A stretch of DNA of 64,000 bases from Dryocola sp051307055 (GCF_051307055.1 NZ_CP149994.1:3658001-3722000); one strand, 5' to 3'; shown: positions 18,581 through 26,794, numbered from the stretch's first letter. Notes: a model not told the origin generated them from the letters alone. Numbers and translations are program-made.

Positions 18581-18709
18581 TTTTCTAAATTTATAGTGGC
18601 GATAAAATGGCGGTAGATTTTGCGTAAAATGCCTCTATTCCCGGCTTTGGCTCATTTTTACATTCATTACAATTTGTCTTCACTTCAACACTAGAAAGAG
18701 GGATCGTCG

Positions 18710-19075
18710 ATGAAAAAAATTATCGGGTTAGCTTTCCTTTTAACTTCTACCTCTGTGCTTGCTGGTTTTGTTCACCCGCTTGACTTCGATGGCTCAGAAG
18801 CTCAAAAGCAGGAAGTTATTAGCTACATCAAAGACCGTGTGAAAGCTGATTATTGTGATGGTAAGTTAGATATGTGCCAGCCAACCATCTTACGCATGAT
18901 GGAAAATAAGAATCTTGAAGCTTTTAAAAAATTAACTAAAGCGAGCGACCGAAATATATTAGATGGGGTTATCAAAGATTACTGTAAACGCGGATTGGAT
19001 ATGTGTACTTACACCACAATTTCGATGATGTATGAAGAAAACGCAAAAGCTGATAAACAAGAACTTAACTGGTAG
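18710..19075 (+). CDS. Small secreted protein with two Cys-x6-Cys repeats, function unknown
   Basis: The 121-residue product has a clear Sec signal peptide (MKKIIGLAFLLTSTSVLA, cleavage near residue 18) and is preceded by GAAAGAGGGATCG, a good ribosome binding site. The mature part contains two copies of one module 43 residues apart: DYC-x3-LDMC with Cys49/Cys56 and again Cys92/Cys99, each followed by an I-x-MM segment. Four Cys in an exported protein suggest disulfides. I do not recognise the family. The gene is visibly richer in A+T than the flanking core and sits directly behind a tRNA gene, which suggests acquisition. Confidence 0.8.
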   Translation: MKKIIGLAFLLTSTSVLAGFVHPLDFDGSEAQKQEVISYIKDRVKADYCDGKLDMCQPTILRMMENKNLEAFKKLTKASDRNILDGVIKDYCKRGLDMCTYTTISMMYEENAKADKQELNW

Positions 19076-19134
19076 GGCTGTAATGCCCGGCCTGCAAATA
19101 TAAGCTGTTGAGCAGGCCGCTTTCTGGATCGCAA

Positions 19135-19353
19135 CTAAAGCCAGAGATTCTGCTGTCCACTTCGTACGGAATGAGGTGGCGCAAAATCAATTTTGCAAGG
19201 TGTCACGATAAAGCGCTGCCCTGACTCCATCGTCACAAACGTGCAACTACAGTTGATATTGGTGCGTTGGTGGTAGCGTTCTTTGGTATTTTCAGTTAGA
19301 TAGCGTCTGGTACGTGCATGCGCTGCATGCTGGCACTGCGAACAATGAAACAT
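19135..19353 (-). CDS. ogr: P2 Ogr/Delta-type late gene activator, prophage remnant
   Basis: The 72-residue product starting MFHCSQCQHAAHARTRRYLT follows phage P2 Ogr closely along its length (ERYHQ, NINCSCTF, SGQQNLWL end). Ogr-like proteins are small zinc-finger activators that switch on P2 late promoters or satellite phage genes. P2 Ogr coordinates zinc with Cys4, Cys7, Cys30 and Cys35. Here Cys4, Cys7 and Cys35 are kept but position 30 is Arg, although an extra Cys is present at 37. The frame is open upstream to 19422, but the family start is at 19353. No other complete phage gene is nearby, so it is probably a non-functional leftover. Confidence 0.85.
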   Translation of the reverse strand: MFHCSQCQHAAHARTRRYLTENTKERYHQRTNINCSCTFVTMESGQRFIVTPCKIDFAPPHSVRSGQQNLWL

Positions 19354-19418
19354 ATTTACCCCACCATTGCCATTCAGTGAATCACTAATACCGCTTAGTT
19401 CACCCAATGAGAATAACC

Positions 19419-19601
19419 TCACCCTTCATTACCCTCACTTTCGTATTCCACATCTGACAGTTTAACCTCAAGCTCCAGAGCCGTCGTGTAGCCGCCGTTA
19501 CTCAGAGAGTGGGTCACTTTAGTAATTATCCACGATTGCTCATCTATGACGTGCTTAAAGCCTTTGACCCATACTGGCGTCTCAGGGTAGAGATCGGCAC
19601 G
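19419..19601 (-). pseudogene. C-terminal fragment of P2-type late control gene D
   Basis: The minus-strand frame ending in TGA at 19419-19421 reads ADLYPETPVWVKGFKHVIDE, then WIITKVTHSLSNGGYTTALE and LEVKLSDVEYESEGNEG. This is the character of the C-terminus of P2-like gpD (tail-associated late control protein), and D directly precedes ogr in P2. Only about 60 residues remain of a protein that is normally several hundred residues long. The match is lost near 19600, where an unrelated gene remnant begins on the other strand. Confidence 0.75.
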
Positions 19602-19865
19602 CGGTGGATATCGATGACGTTATTGCCGCTACCGATGTTATTGCCACCGCAACCGGTGCGAAGAAAGTCGTTAGCGCAGCCGTGCTGGATAAAGCGAAAG
19701 ACGGCGTGTTCGTGCTCAACGTCGGCCACGTCGCCGAAGAGATCGACTGCGAATACCTCAGGCAGTTCCCGAATGAAGAAATGATGCCTTTTATCAACGC
19801 TTATCGGCTGAGCGGAAAAAGCCGTCTATCTGCTGCCGCAATCCGTCTGGGAACAGGCGCTGTAA
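19598..19865 (+). pseudogene. Fragment of an S-adenosylhomocysteine hydrolase-like gene
   Basis: The plus-strand frame reads HAVDIDDVIAATDVIATATG, then AKKVVSAAVLDKAKDGVFVL and NVGHVAEEID. This resembles the NAD-binding part of adenosylhomocysteinase-family proteins (typical pattern: TATG-x-K...MKDG...N-[IV]-GH-x-x-x-EID). There is no start codon context and the upstream two thirds is missing. After RLSGK the original frame becomes nonsensical, while the +1 frame reads AVYLLPQSVWEQAL and stops at 19863-19865. That suggests an internal deletion with frameshift. The family assignment rests on motif resemblance only. Confidence 0.65.
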
Positions 19866-19954
19866 TTTCCTGAATTAACAAAATGGCGGCGAGACGAAAA
19901 TATTATTAAGCCACTTATCACGAAGCGGCTTTTTGCTGCCAGCGGCCGCCATAT

Positions 19955-20587
19955 TCACCCTGTCGCCAGAGCGTCCGACGACGCCTGCAGATATCCCTGT
20001 AACAACAGCGTCAGCTGCTTTGCAAGACAGGCTTCAAACCCTGGTTCAGCCAGCCCTTCCAGCAACGTCCTCACCGGCCCGACGAGCGCTCCCAGCACGA
20101 TAGTGGCGGTAACGGCCGGGTTAGCAAAAGCAGCATCCGTAGCGGTGGTAAGCATCCCTACCACCGCGGTAACCAGCCGCCCGTGCATTATGGAAACCAG
20201 CCTTGCGCCATCCCGTTCGCCCGCTACCGCATACAGCGCTTTCGACTCCTGCGGATCGCGAAGCTTGGCGGTCAGAAACGCCGTTACCAGCAAAGAAGCC
20301 ATATCCGCCACGCGTAAGTTCCTGCCTTGCTGACAGGCGGCTTCAACCGCAGACGCCACCTCGTTCAGGTGCTGCTCCAGCACCGCCGCCAGTAAAACAT
20401 CCCGATTGGGATAATACTGATACAGGCTGCCTACCGATATGCCAGCCCGGCCGGCGACCCGGGTAGTGGTGCAGCGGCTCAGCCCTTCCCTGGTTAAAAC
20501 CTGAATGGTTGCGGTATGTAAAGCCGCAACGGTCGCGGCAGATCGTGCCTGAACCGGCGTTTTACGTGGCTTTAGTAAGTCTGTCAT
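19955..20587 (-). CDS. TetR/AcrR family transcriptional regulator
   Basis: The product from MTDLLKPRKTPVQARSAATV has 210 residues. The N-terminal helix-turn-helix is clear: TTTRVAGRAGISVGSLYQYYPNRDVLLAAVL at about residues 40-72, the TetR signature. The C-terminal ligand domain is Ala- and Leu-rich and unspecific. An in-frame ATG at 20629 exists but would overlap the intergenic space needed by the divergent reductase gene. The 88-bp divergent spacing to the pdxI-like gene suggests that it regulates that gene and itself. The ligand is unknown. Confidence 0.9.
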   Translation of the reverse strand: MTDLLKPRKTPVQARSAATVAALHTATIQVLTREGLSRCTTTRVAGRAGISVGSLYQYYPNRDVLLAAVLEQHLNEVASAVEAACQQGRNLRVADMASLLVTAFLTAKLRDPQESKALYAVAGERDGARLVSIMHGRLVTAVVGMLTTATDAAFANPAVTATIVLGALVGPVRTLLEGLAEPGFEACLAKQLTLLLQGYLQASSDALATG

Positions 20588-20675
20588 GGCGCGCCTGAAT
20601 GCGAATTCTAAACCTGAAGGATGCTTCATATACTTGTACTTCTTAGCAACCGGTAAATCAATAAGTGAGGCAGGA

Positions 20676-21542
20676 ATGGCAGCTATCGATCAAAGCGGCA
20701 CCTTCACATTAGGTGCGCGCACGGTAAAACGACTGGGCTATGGCGCCATGCAGCTTGCAGGCCCTGGCGTATTCGGCCCACCGAAAGACAGGAATACAGC
20801 GCTGGCGGTGCTACGTGAAGCGGTAGCTGCAGGCGTTAACCATATTGATACCAGCGATTTTTACGGCCCGCACGTTACCAACCAGCTTATTCATGAAGCG
20901 CTGCATCCTTACAGTGATGACCTCACAATTGTCACCAAAGTCGGCGCGAAACGCGGTGGTGATGGCTCCTGGCTGCCCGCTTTTTCCGCTCAGGAGCTGA
21001 CGCAGGCGGTACATGATAATCTGCGTAATCTGCAACTGGACGTTCTGGACGTCGTTAATTTGCGCATCATGTTCGACATGGGCGAGCCGGTGGAAGGGTC
21101 AATAGAAGAACAGGTCGCCACGCTTGCAGAATTACAGCATCAGGGGCTGATACGGCATATTGGGCTGAGCAACGTCACGGCTACGCAGGTCGCTGAAGCG
21201 CAAAAAGACATCTCCGTCGTCTGCGTACAGAATATGTACAATATCGTGCACCGCAAAGATGACGCATTGATTGATGACCTTGCCCGCCAGGGTATAGCGT
21301 ATGTGCCGTTTTTCCCGCTCGGCGGCTTTTCGCCATTACAGTCATCGGCGCTACAGGCTGTGGCAGATCGGGTGGAAGCCACGCCTTTACAGGTAGCCCT
21401 TGCATGGCTGCTGCATCGTTCGCCGAATATTCTGACGATCCCCGGCACTTCTTCCGTCGCGCATCTGCACCAGAACCTGGCGGCGGCTGAACTTACTTTG
21501 CCGCCGGAGGCGCTGGAGTCGCTGAATAAGATTGTGGAATAA
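20676..21542 (+). CDS. pdxI: Aldo/keto reductase, pyridoxal reductase PdxI-like
   Basis: The 288-residue product is close to E. coli YdbC/PdxI across its whole length, including LGYGAMQLAGPGVFGPPKDR and NHIDTSDFYGPHVTNQLI. PdxI is an aldo/keto reductase that reduces pyridoxal to pyridoxine with NADPH. The catalytic Asp-x4-Tyr (DTSDFYG) and Lys (VTKVGAK) are present; the usual AKR His is replaced by Asn in DVVNLR, which is also how the E. coli protein reads. The start at 20676 has GAGGCAGG as binding site; the open frame upstream to 20586 is not conserved. A divergent TetR gene probably controls it. Confidence 0.85.
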   Translation: MAAIDQSGTFTLGARTVKRLGYGAMQLAGPGVFGPPKDRNTALAVLREAVAAGVNHIDTSDFYGPHVTNQLIHEALHPYSDDLTIVTKVGAKRGGDGSWLPAFSAQELTQAVHDNLRNLQLDVLDVVNLRIMFDMGEPVEGSIEEQVATLAELQHQGLIRHIGLSNVTATQVAEAQKDISVVCVQNMYNIVHRKDDALIDDLARQGIAYVPFFPLGGFSPLQSSALQAVADRVEATPLQVALAWLLHRSPNILTIPGTSSVAHLHQNLAAAELTLPPEALESLNKIVE

Positions 21543-21557
21543 CGCTTTACCTGAACC

Positions 21558-21582
21558 CATACGGCAGCACGTCTGCCGTATG
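21558..21582. terminator. Hairpin between pdxI-like gene and ascB
   Basis: CATACGGCAG and CTGCCGTATG form a 10-bp perfect stem with a 5-base loop between two convergent genes. The T-run is weak, so termination is probable rather than certain. Confidence 0.6.
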
Positions 21583-21640
21583 CTATTTCTCGTCGGGCGC
21601 AGCGAACAAGCCGCTTTTATTGCCGGCTATGACCTGAGAT

Positions 21641-23071
21641 TTACTCCAGATCCGCCCCGTTGCTGGCAATAACTTTCTTATACCAGTAAAACGATTTCTT
21701 ACGGGTGCGCGCCAGCGTGCCTTTGCCCTGGTCGTCGCGGTCCACGTACACAAAGCCGTAGCGCTTGCTCATCTCGCCGGTAGAAGCGGAAACCAGATCG
21801 ATACAGCCCCAGGAGGTGTAGCCGATAACCGGAATACCATCTTCTATTGCTTCGCCCATCGCTTTGATATGTTCGCGCAAATAGCTGATGCGGTAATCAT
21901 CGTTAATTTCACCCTGCTCGTTGATTTCGTCCTTTGCGCCCAGGCCGTTTTCTACGAGGAACAGCGGCTTCTGGTAGCGGTCGTACATCATGTTCATGGT
22001 GATGCGCAGACCCAGCGGATCGATGCCCCAGCCCCATTCGCTTGCCTGAATGTGCGGGTTTTTGAGAGATTTCACGATATTCGCCGCGCTGCTGTTCTGC
22101 TCGTTCATTTCCGCTGACGCACAGCGCGAGGCGTAATAGCTGAAGGAGACAAAGTCGACGGTGTTTTTCAGGATCTCCGCATCGCCCGGCTGCATCTCAA
22201 CGGTAATCCCCTTCTCTTTAAACAAACGCCGGGTATAGGACGGATAGTTACCGCGCGCCTGCACGTCGATAAAGAACAGGTTCTCACGATCTTTTTCCAG
22301 CGCGGCCCACACATCTTCCGGCTTGCATGACCACGGATAGAAATTCCCGCCCGCCAGCATGCAGCCAACCTGGTTTTCCGGATTCACCTCGTGGGCGATT
22401 TTCGTCGCCAGCGCGCTGGCGACAAGTTCGTGATGCGCAGCCTGATATTTTACCTGCTCCTGGTTATCGTCCTTTTCAAAGACCAGGCCTGCGCCTGAGA
22501 ACGGGCTGTGCAGCAGGATATTAATTTCATTGAAGGTCAGCCAGTATTTCACCAGCCCGTTAAAGGCTTCAAAACAGGTGCGGGCGTAATGGGTGAAGAA
22601 CTCAGCCATTTTGCGGTTGCGCCAGGAGCCATATTCACGCACCAGATGCATCGGCACATCGAAGTGGCACAGCGTCACCAGCGGTTCAATGTCGTACTTT
22701 TTGCATTCGTTAAATACGTCGCGATAGAAAGCGATGCCTTCTTCGTTTGGCTGTTGCTCATCGCCGTTCGGGAAGATACGGCTCCAGGCAATGGAAGTAC
22801 GGAATACGGTAAAACCCATCTCCGCCATCAGGGCGATATCGTCTTTGTAGCGATGGTAAAAGTCGATAGCCTGATGGCTGGGATAAAACTCATCGTCACG
22901 CAGAGCAAAGCGTTTTTCCTGGCCCAGCTTCACCGCCAGGCGCTCTTTGCCGTGAGGTATCATATCAACCGTCGTCAGGCCCTTACCTCCCTTCAGATAA
23001 GCGCCCTCGGCCTGGTTAGCCGCCAGTGCGCCACCCCATAAAAAGTCTGCGGGGAAAATTGATTCGGCCAT
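21641..23071 (-). CDS. ascB: 6-phospho-beta-glucosidase AscB (GH1)
   Basis: This enzyme hydrolyses phosphorylated aryl- and alkyl-beta-glucosides (arbutin, salicin, cellobiose type) after PTS uptake. The 476-residue protein is close to E. coli AscB. The GH1 acid/base is Glu182 in TFNEIN and the nucleophile is Glu374 in LVENGLG. The 6-phosphate pocket near the C-terminus (SASTGEMSKRYGFVYVDRDD) is the phospho-glucosidase type. ATG at 23071 has AGAGGTATTTG before it; a TTG one codon earlier is less well spaced. It follows ascF by 14 bp and should be in one operon with it. Confidence 0.95.
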   Translation of the reverse strand: MAESIFPADFLWGGALAANQAEGAYLKGGKGLTTVDMIPHGKERLAVKLGQEKRFALRDDEFYPSHQAIDFYHRYKDDIALMAEMGFTVFRTSIAWSRIFPNGDEQQPNEEGIAFYRDVFNECKKYDIEPLVTLCHFDVPMHLVREYGSWRNRKMAEFFTHYARTCFEAFNGLVKYWLTFNEINILLHSPFSGAGLVFEKDDNQEQVKYQAAHHELVASALATKIAHEVNPENQVGCMLAGGNFYPWSCKPEDVWAALEKDRENLFFIDVQARGNYPSYTRRLFKEKGITVEMQPGDAEILKNTVDFVSFSYYASRCASAEMNEQNSSAANIVKSLKNPHIQASEWGWGIDPLGLRITMNMMYDRYQKPLFLVENGLGAKDEINEQGEINDDYRISYLREHIKAMGEAIEDGIPVIGYTSWGCIDLVSASTGEMSKRYGFVYVDRDDQGKGTLARTRKKSFYWYKKVIASNGADLE

Positions 23072-23085
23072 CAAATACCTCTTTT

Positions 23086-24534
23086 TTAATTAACTTGTAC
23101 GTTCTGTTGCACGTCGGTAGCGGGCGCTCGTTCTTTTTCCTGCTCCTCCACCGGGATATCCTCAAATCCCAGCACCAGCGTGAGGATGAAGGAGAGCACG
23201 ACGGCAAGCGCCATCACGCCAAATACCCAGACGATGGTCATCGGACTGGATGGGTCAAAGAACTGCACGCTGGTAAACAGCCCCGGCGCCGCCATTGAAT
23301 GACTGGCGAGCCCGGCTGCGCCTGCGACGCCGCCGCAGACAAAGCCGCTGATTAATGCCGCCACCAGCGGACGTTTCAGCCGGATGGCTACGCCATACAG
23401 CGCGGGTTCTGAAATCCCGGCAACGATAGCCGACGCCGCCGCCGCAAGGGCGGTCTGGCGCAGCTCCGGGTTTTTCGTTTTCCATGCCACCGCCAGAGAT
23501 GAGCCGCCCAGCGACAGGTTGGCGCCAATTTCCGACGGCATAACCATGCCCTCTTTGCCGGTTTCAGCGATGGTCTGAATGATAGTCGGAGTAAATACGC
23601 GGTGCATGCCGGTCATCACCAGCAGCGGCCACAGCCCGCCCATGATGGCAACGGACAGCCAGCCCAGATAGCTATGAACGGTATAAACCAGCGCGGAAAT
23701 ACCGCTGCCGATCCAGACTCCCAGCGGGCCGATTAGCAGAATAGCGATCGGCGCGGAAATCAGCACGATCAGCATTGGCTTGAGGAAGTTTTTCGTCACC
23801 GCCGGAGTGATTTTATCGACCCAGCGCTCTATGTATGAAAGCAGCCATGTCATCACCAGCGCGGGGATGACCGTATAGGTATATTTCACCGCCGTAACGG
23901 AAAGCCCCATAAATTCAACGGGCTGCCCCTGCGCCGCCTTAGCCATTAAATCAACAAAGCCCGGGTGAACCAGCACCCCGGCGATGGCGATAGCCAGCGA
24001 CATATTCGTTTTGAACTTGAGCGCTGCGGAAGCCGCAACCATCACCGGCAGGAAGAAGAAGGCGCCGTCGCCGATCAGGTTAAGAATAACAAGCGTGGAA
24101 GAGCTCTTTTCAAAGACGCCGGTCATATCCAGCATCATGGCGAGCAATTTGACCATTGAACCGCCGATGATCGCCGGGATCAGCGGCGACATGGTGCCGA
24201 TCAGCGCGTCCAGTATGCCTGCGCCGATACGCTTTAACGTAATTTTGCCTTTTTCAGGCGCCGCTTTTGCAGCTATCGCGCTTTCCGGCAGCAGCTTCAG
24301 CACTTCGGCGTATGCCTGTGAAACCGTGTTGCCGATAATCACCTGACACTGATTTTCATTTCTGACCACGCCCAGCACGCCGCTGATGGACTTCAGTTTC
24401 GCGGCATCAATAACGGAATCATCATGCAGAACAAAGCGTAAGCGCGTCATGCAGTGCGTGACGGCCGCAATGTTACCGCCTCCGCCGAGGGCATCGACTA
24501 TCGATCGTGATACTGCCGTATAATTTTTAGACAT
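23086..24534 (-). CDS. ascF: Beta-glucoside PTS permease AscF (EIIBC)
   Basis: AscF imports and phosphorylates aryl-beta-glucosides using phosphate from HPr via a separate EIIA. The 482-residue protein has an N-terminal EIIB domain with the phosphorylated Cys28 in HCMTRLRF, followed by an EIIC domain with about ten hydrophobic segments and the GISEPALYG substrate motif. There is no EIIA domain at the C-terminus (which ends TDVQQNVQVN), so a trans EIIA-Glc is needed. It is the first gene of ascFB and divergent from its probable repressor ascG. Confidence 0.95.
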   Translation of the reverse strand: MSKNYTAVSRSIVDALGGGGNIAAVTHCMTRLRFVLHDDSVIDAAKLKSISGVLGVVRNENQCQVIIGNTVSQAYAEVLKLLPESAIAAKAAPEKGKITLKRIGAGILDALIGTMSPLIPAIIGGSMVKLLAMMLDMTGVFEKSSSTLVILNLIGDGAFFFLPVMVAASAALKFKTNMSLAIAIAGVLVHPGFVDLMAKAAQGQPVEFMGLSVTAVKYTYTVIPALVMTWLLSYIERWVDKITPAVTKNFLKPMLIVLISAPIAILLIGPLGVWIGSGISALVYTVHSYLGWLSVAIMGGLWPLLVMTGMHRVFTPTIIQTIAETGKEGMVMPSEIGANLSLGGSSLAVAWKTKNPELRQTALAAAASAIVAGISEPALYGVAIRLKRPLVAALISGFVCGGVAGAAGLASHSMAAPGLFTSVQFFDPSSPMTIVWVFGVMALAVVLSFILTLVLGFEDIPVEEQEKERAPATDVQQNVQVN

Positions 24535-24555
24535 AATTAACAGTTCTCAGGTGTA

Positions 24556-24568
24556 GGTAACCGGTTCC
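24556..24568. promoter_or_regulatory. Candidate AscG/GalR-type operator
   Basis: GGTAACCGGTTCC is a near-perfect palindrome centred on CCGG, 22 bp upstream of ascF. LacI/GalR family repressors use such CG-centred operators, and E. coli AscG recognises a site with an ACCGGTT core. The assignment is inference from that resemblance and location. Confidence 0.6.
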
Positions 24569-24727
24569 ACATAAGAGTGTTAACATTGGATGATCAGATC
24601 AACTTAAAAATTTTTTACGTTCTTTTTTTGTGATGACGATCGAAATAAGAAGCCAGTTGAAGGCGGTTTTGCGGCGTTAAACGCTGCGTGTAGAATGAGG
24701 ATAATTTTAAGGAGCCAGGAACTCTCT

Positions 24728-25741
24728 ATGTCGACAATGCTGGAAGTGGCGAAGAAAGCCGGCGTCTCTAAAGCCACCGTCTCCCGGGTGCTGTCCGGTA
24801 AAGGGTATGTGAGCGAAGAAACAAAAAAACAGGTTTATCAGGCTATTGCAGAAACCGGCTACCGTCCAAATCTGCTGGCAAGGAGTCTGGCGAGCAACAC
24901 TTCCCAGTGCATTGGCCTGGTCGTCACCAACACCCTCTATAACGGTAACTACTTCAGTGAAATTCTGACCCAGGCGGCAAAAAAATTAGAAGCCAACGGT
25001 CGCCAGCTTATTCTGATGGACGGCAAGCACAGCGCCCGGGAAGAGCGGGAAGCCATAGAGTTTCTGCTGGATTTACAATGCGATGCGATAATTATCTATC
25101 CGCGCTTTTTAACTCCGGATGAAATGGACGATATTATTGAACAGCACAAGCAGCCTATTATGGTGGTGAACAGGAAACTCAGAAAACACCACAGCCACTG
25201 TATTTGCTGCGATCACAAAGGCGCCAGCTTTAACGCCACCACACACCTTATTCAGCGCGGCCATCGGGAAATCGCTTTTATTACCGGTTCGATGGACTCG
25301 CCGACGGCAATCGAGCGTCTCTCAGGCTATAAAGAGGCGTTGCGGGCATCCGGCATTGCCTTGCAGAACGGCCTCATCGTACAGGGAAAATGGACGCCAG
25401 CCAGCGGATTTGCTGCTGTCGAATCGTTGCTTACCCACAAGGCAAGCTACAGCGCTATCGTTGCCAGCAATGACGACATGGCTATTGGCGCAATGAAAAA
25501 ACTAAATGAGGCCGGTGTTCAGGTGCCTGAAAAAATATCCGTTATTGGTTTTGACGATATTCCTACCGCGCCTTATTTGTCCCCTTCCCTTTCCAGCGTA
25601 AAAGATCCGGTCAGCGAGATGATGGGCGAAGTGATTAACCGTTTAATTTTCATGTTGGACGGCGGCTATTTATCGCGAGAGAATATTTTCACGTCAGATT
25701 TGCTGGTACGAGATTCCATAGATGATGGGCCTTTTAAATAA
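24728..25741 (+). CDS. ascG: LacI-family repressor AscG
   Basis: AscG is the repressor of the asc beta-glucoside operon. From MSTMLEVAKKAGVSKATVSR it has 337 residues. The LacI helix-turn-helix and hinge helix (YRPNLLARSLAS) are at residues 5-60, followed by the periplasmic-binding-protein-like effector domain (GLVVTNTLYNGNYFSE, ASNDDMAIGAMK, VIGFDDIPTAPY). The start with AGGAACTCTCT is chosen over an upstream in-frame ATG at 24695 because E. coli AscG begins near MTTMLEVAK. It is divergent from ascFB. Confidence 0.94.
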   Translation: MSTMLEVAKKAGVSKATVSRVLSGKGYVSEETKKQVYQAIAETGYRPNLLARSLASNTSQCIGLVVTNTLYNGNYFSEILTQAAKKLEANGRQLILMDGKHSAREEREAIEFLLDLQCDAIIIYPRFLTPDEMDDIIEQHKQPIMVVNRKLRKHHSHCICCDHKGASFNATTHLIQRGHREIAFITGSMDSPTAIERLSGYKEALRASGIALQNGLIVQGKWTPASGFAAVESLLTHKASYSAIVASNDDMAIGAMKKLNEAGVQVPEKISVIGFDDIPTAPYLSPSLSSVKDPVSEMMGEVINRLIFMLDGGYLSRENIFTSDLLVRDSIDDGPFK

Positions 25742-25762
25742 AAGCCCATCGTTTTTAACGGG

Positions 25763-26794
25763 CTATTCGGCGACTTTAATAATCAGCTTGCCGAAGTTTT
25801 TGCCGCTCAGTAGCCCACGGAACGCCTCCACGGCGTTTTCCAGGCCATCGACAACGTCTTCGCGGAACTGAATTTTACCTTCGCTAAGCCACTGGCTCAT
25901 CTGCTGATAGAACTCCGGATAGCGATCGCTGTAGTCCTGAGCGATGATGAATCCCTGCACGCGCAGACGCTTTTTGAGGATTGTGCCCATCAGCAGCGGC
26001 AGGCGGTCCTCGGTAAAAGCGCTGTTCTGCCCGTTGTACTGGCTGATCACGCCGCAAACGGGAACGCGCGCCTTAGTATTTAATAAAGGCAGCACCGCAT
26101 CAAACACCGCGCCGCCGACGTTTTCGAAATAAACATCGATGCCCTGCGGGCAGGCCTTTTTGAGCTGTTCCGCAAAGTCCGGCGCTTTGTGGTCGATACA
26201 GGCGTCGAACTTAAGCGTCTCAGTAACATAACGGCATTTATCCACGCCGCCCGCAATGCCGACGATTCTGGCGCCGCGCAGCTTCGCCACCTGTCCAACG
26301 ACCGAACCAACCGCCCCGCTGGCTGCGGCCACGACGACGGTTTCCCCGTTCTGCGGGTTCCCGATGTCCGTCAGCCCCATATAGCCGGTAAAGCCAGGCA
26401 TACCCAGCAGACCAAGCGCCCAGGAAGGATGGCTCATATCCGCCTCCAGCTTTTGCAGGCCTTCGCCGTCGCAGAGCGCATAATCCTGCCAGCCGGTATA
26501 GGCCAGCACCAGATCGCCCTGCTGATAATCGGGATGTTCGGATTCCTCGACCCGGCAGACGGTTCCGCCGACTATTACATCGCCGATTTGTAACGGTGCA
26601 GAATAAGACTCGGCGTCATCCATGCGCCCGCGCATATACGGATCGAGAGAAAGATAGAGCGTGCGCAAAAGTATCTGACCTTTGCCGGGCTGCGGAACAT
26701 CCTCTTTTTTCAGCACGATATCTTCGCTGGTTGGCATACCCTGCGGACGTTTCGCCAGCACAAAACGGCGGTTGATGCGGGACGACTGAGTCAT
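25763..26794 (-). CDS. curA: NADPH-dependent curcumin reductase CurA-like (MDR zinc-independent family)
   Basis: The 343-residue product belongs to the zinc-independent medium-chain reductases that reduce conjugated carbon-carbon double bonds with NADPH. The family hallmarks LSLDPYMRGRM near residue 45 and GMPGFTGYMGL near 127 are present, with the nucleotide-binding AAASGAVGSVVGQ at about 150 and YFENVGG at about 235. It aligns along its length with E. coli CurA (YncB) but with many substitutions, so the exact substrate is open. AAGGAGATCGTT precedes ATG at 26794, and the open frame upstream to 26917 is spurious. It is divergent from the Ada-like gene. Confidence 0.82.
   Translation of the reverse strand: MTQSSRINRRFVLAKRPQGMPTSEDIVLKKEDVPQPGKGQILLRTLYLSLDPYMRGRMDDAESYSAPLQIGDVIVGGTVCRVEESEHPDYQQGDLVLAYTGWQDYALCDGEGLQKLEADMSHPSWALGLLGMPGFTGYMGLTDIGNPQNGETVVVAAASGAVGSVVGQVAKLRGARIVGIAGGVDKCRYVTETLKFDACIDHKAPDFAEQLKKACPQGIDVYFENVGGAVFDAVLPLLNTKARVPVCGVISQYNGQNSAFTEDRLPLLMGTILKKRLRVQGFIIAQDYSDRYPEFYQQMSQWLSEGKIQFREDVVDGLENAVEAFRGLLSGKNFGKLIIKVAE

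Noticed and set aside
18528..19954. Full attachment site duplication flanking an island behind the tRNA
   Set aside because: I looked for a second copy of the tRNA 3' end between the tRNA and the TetR gene and found none; only a short TTAAGCCACT similarity exists, which is part of terminator hairpins.
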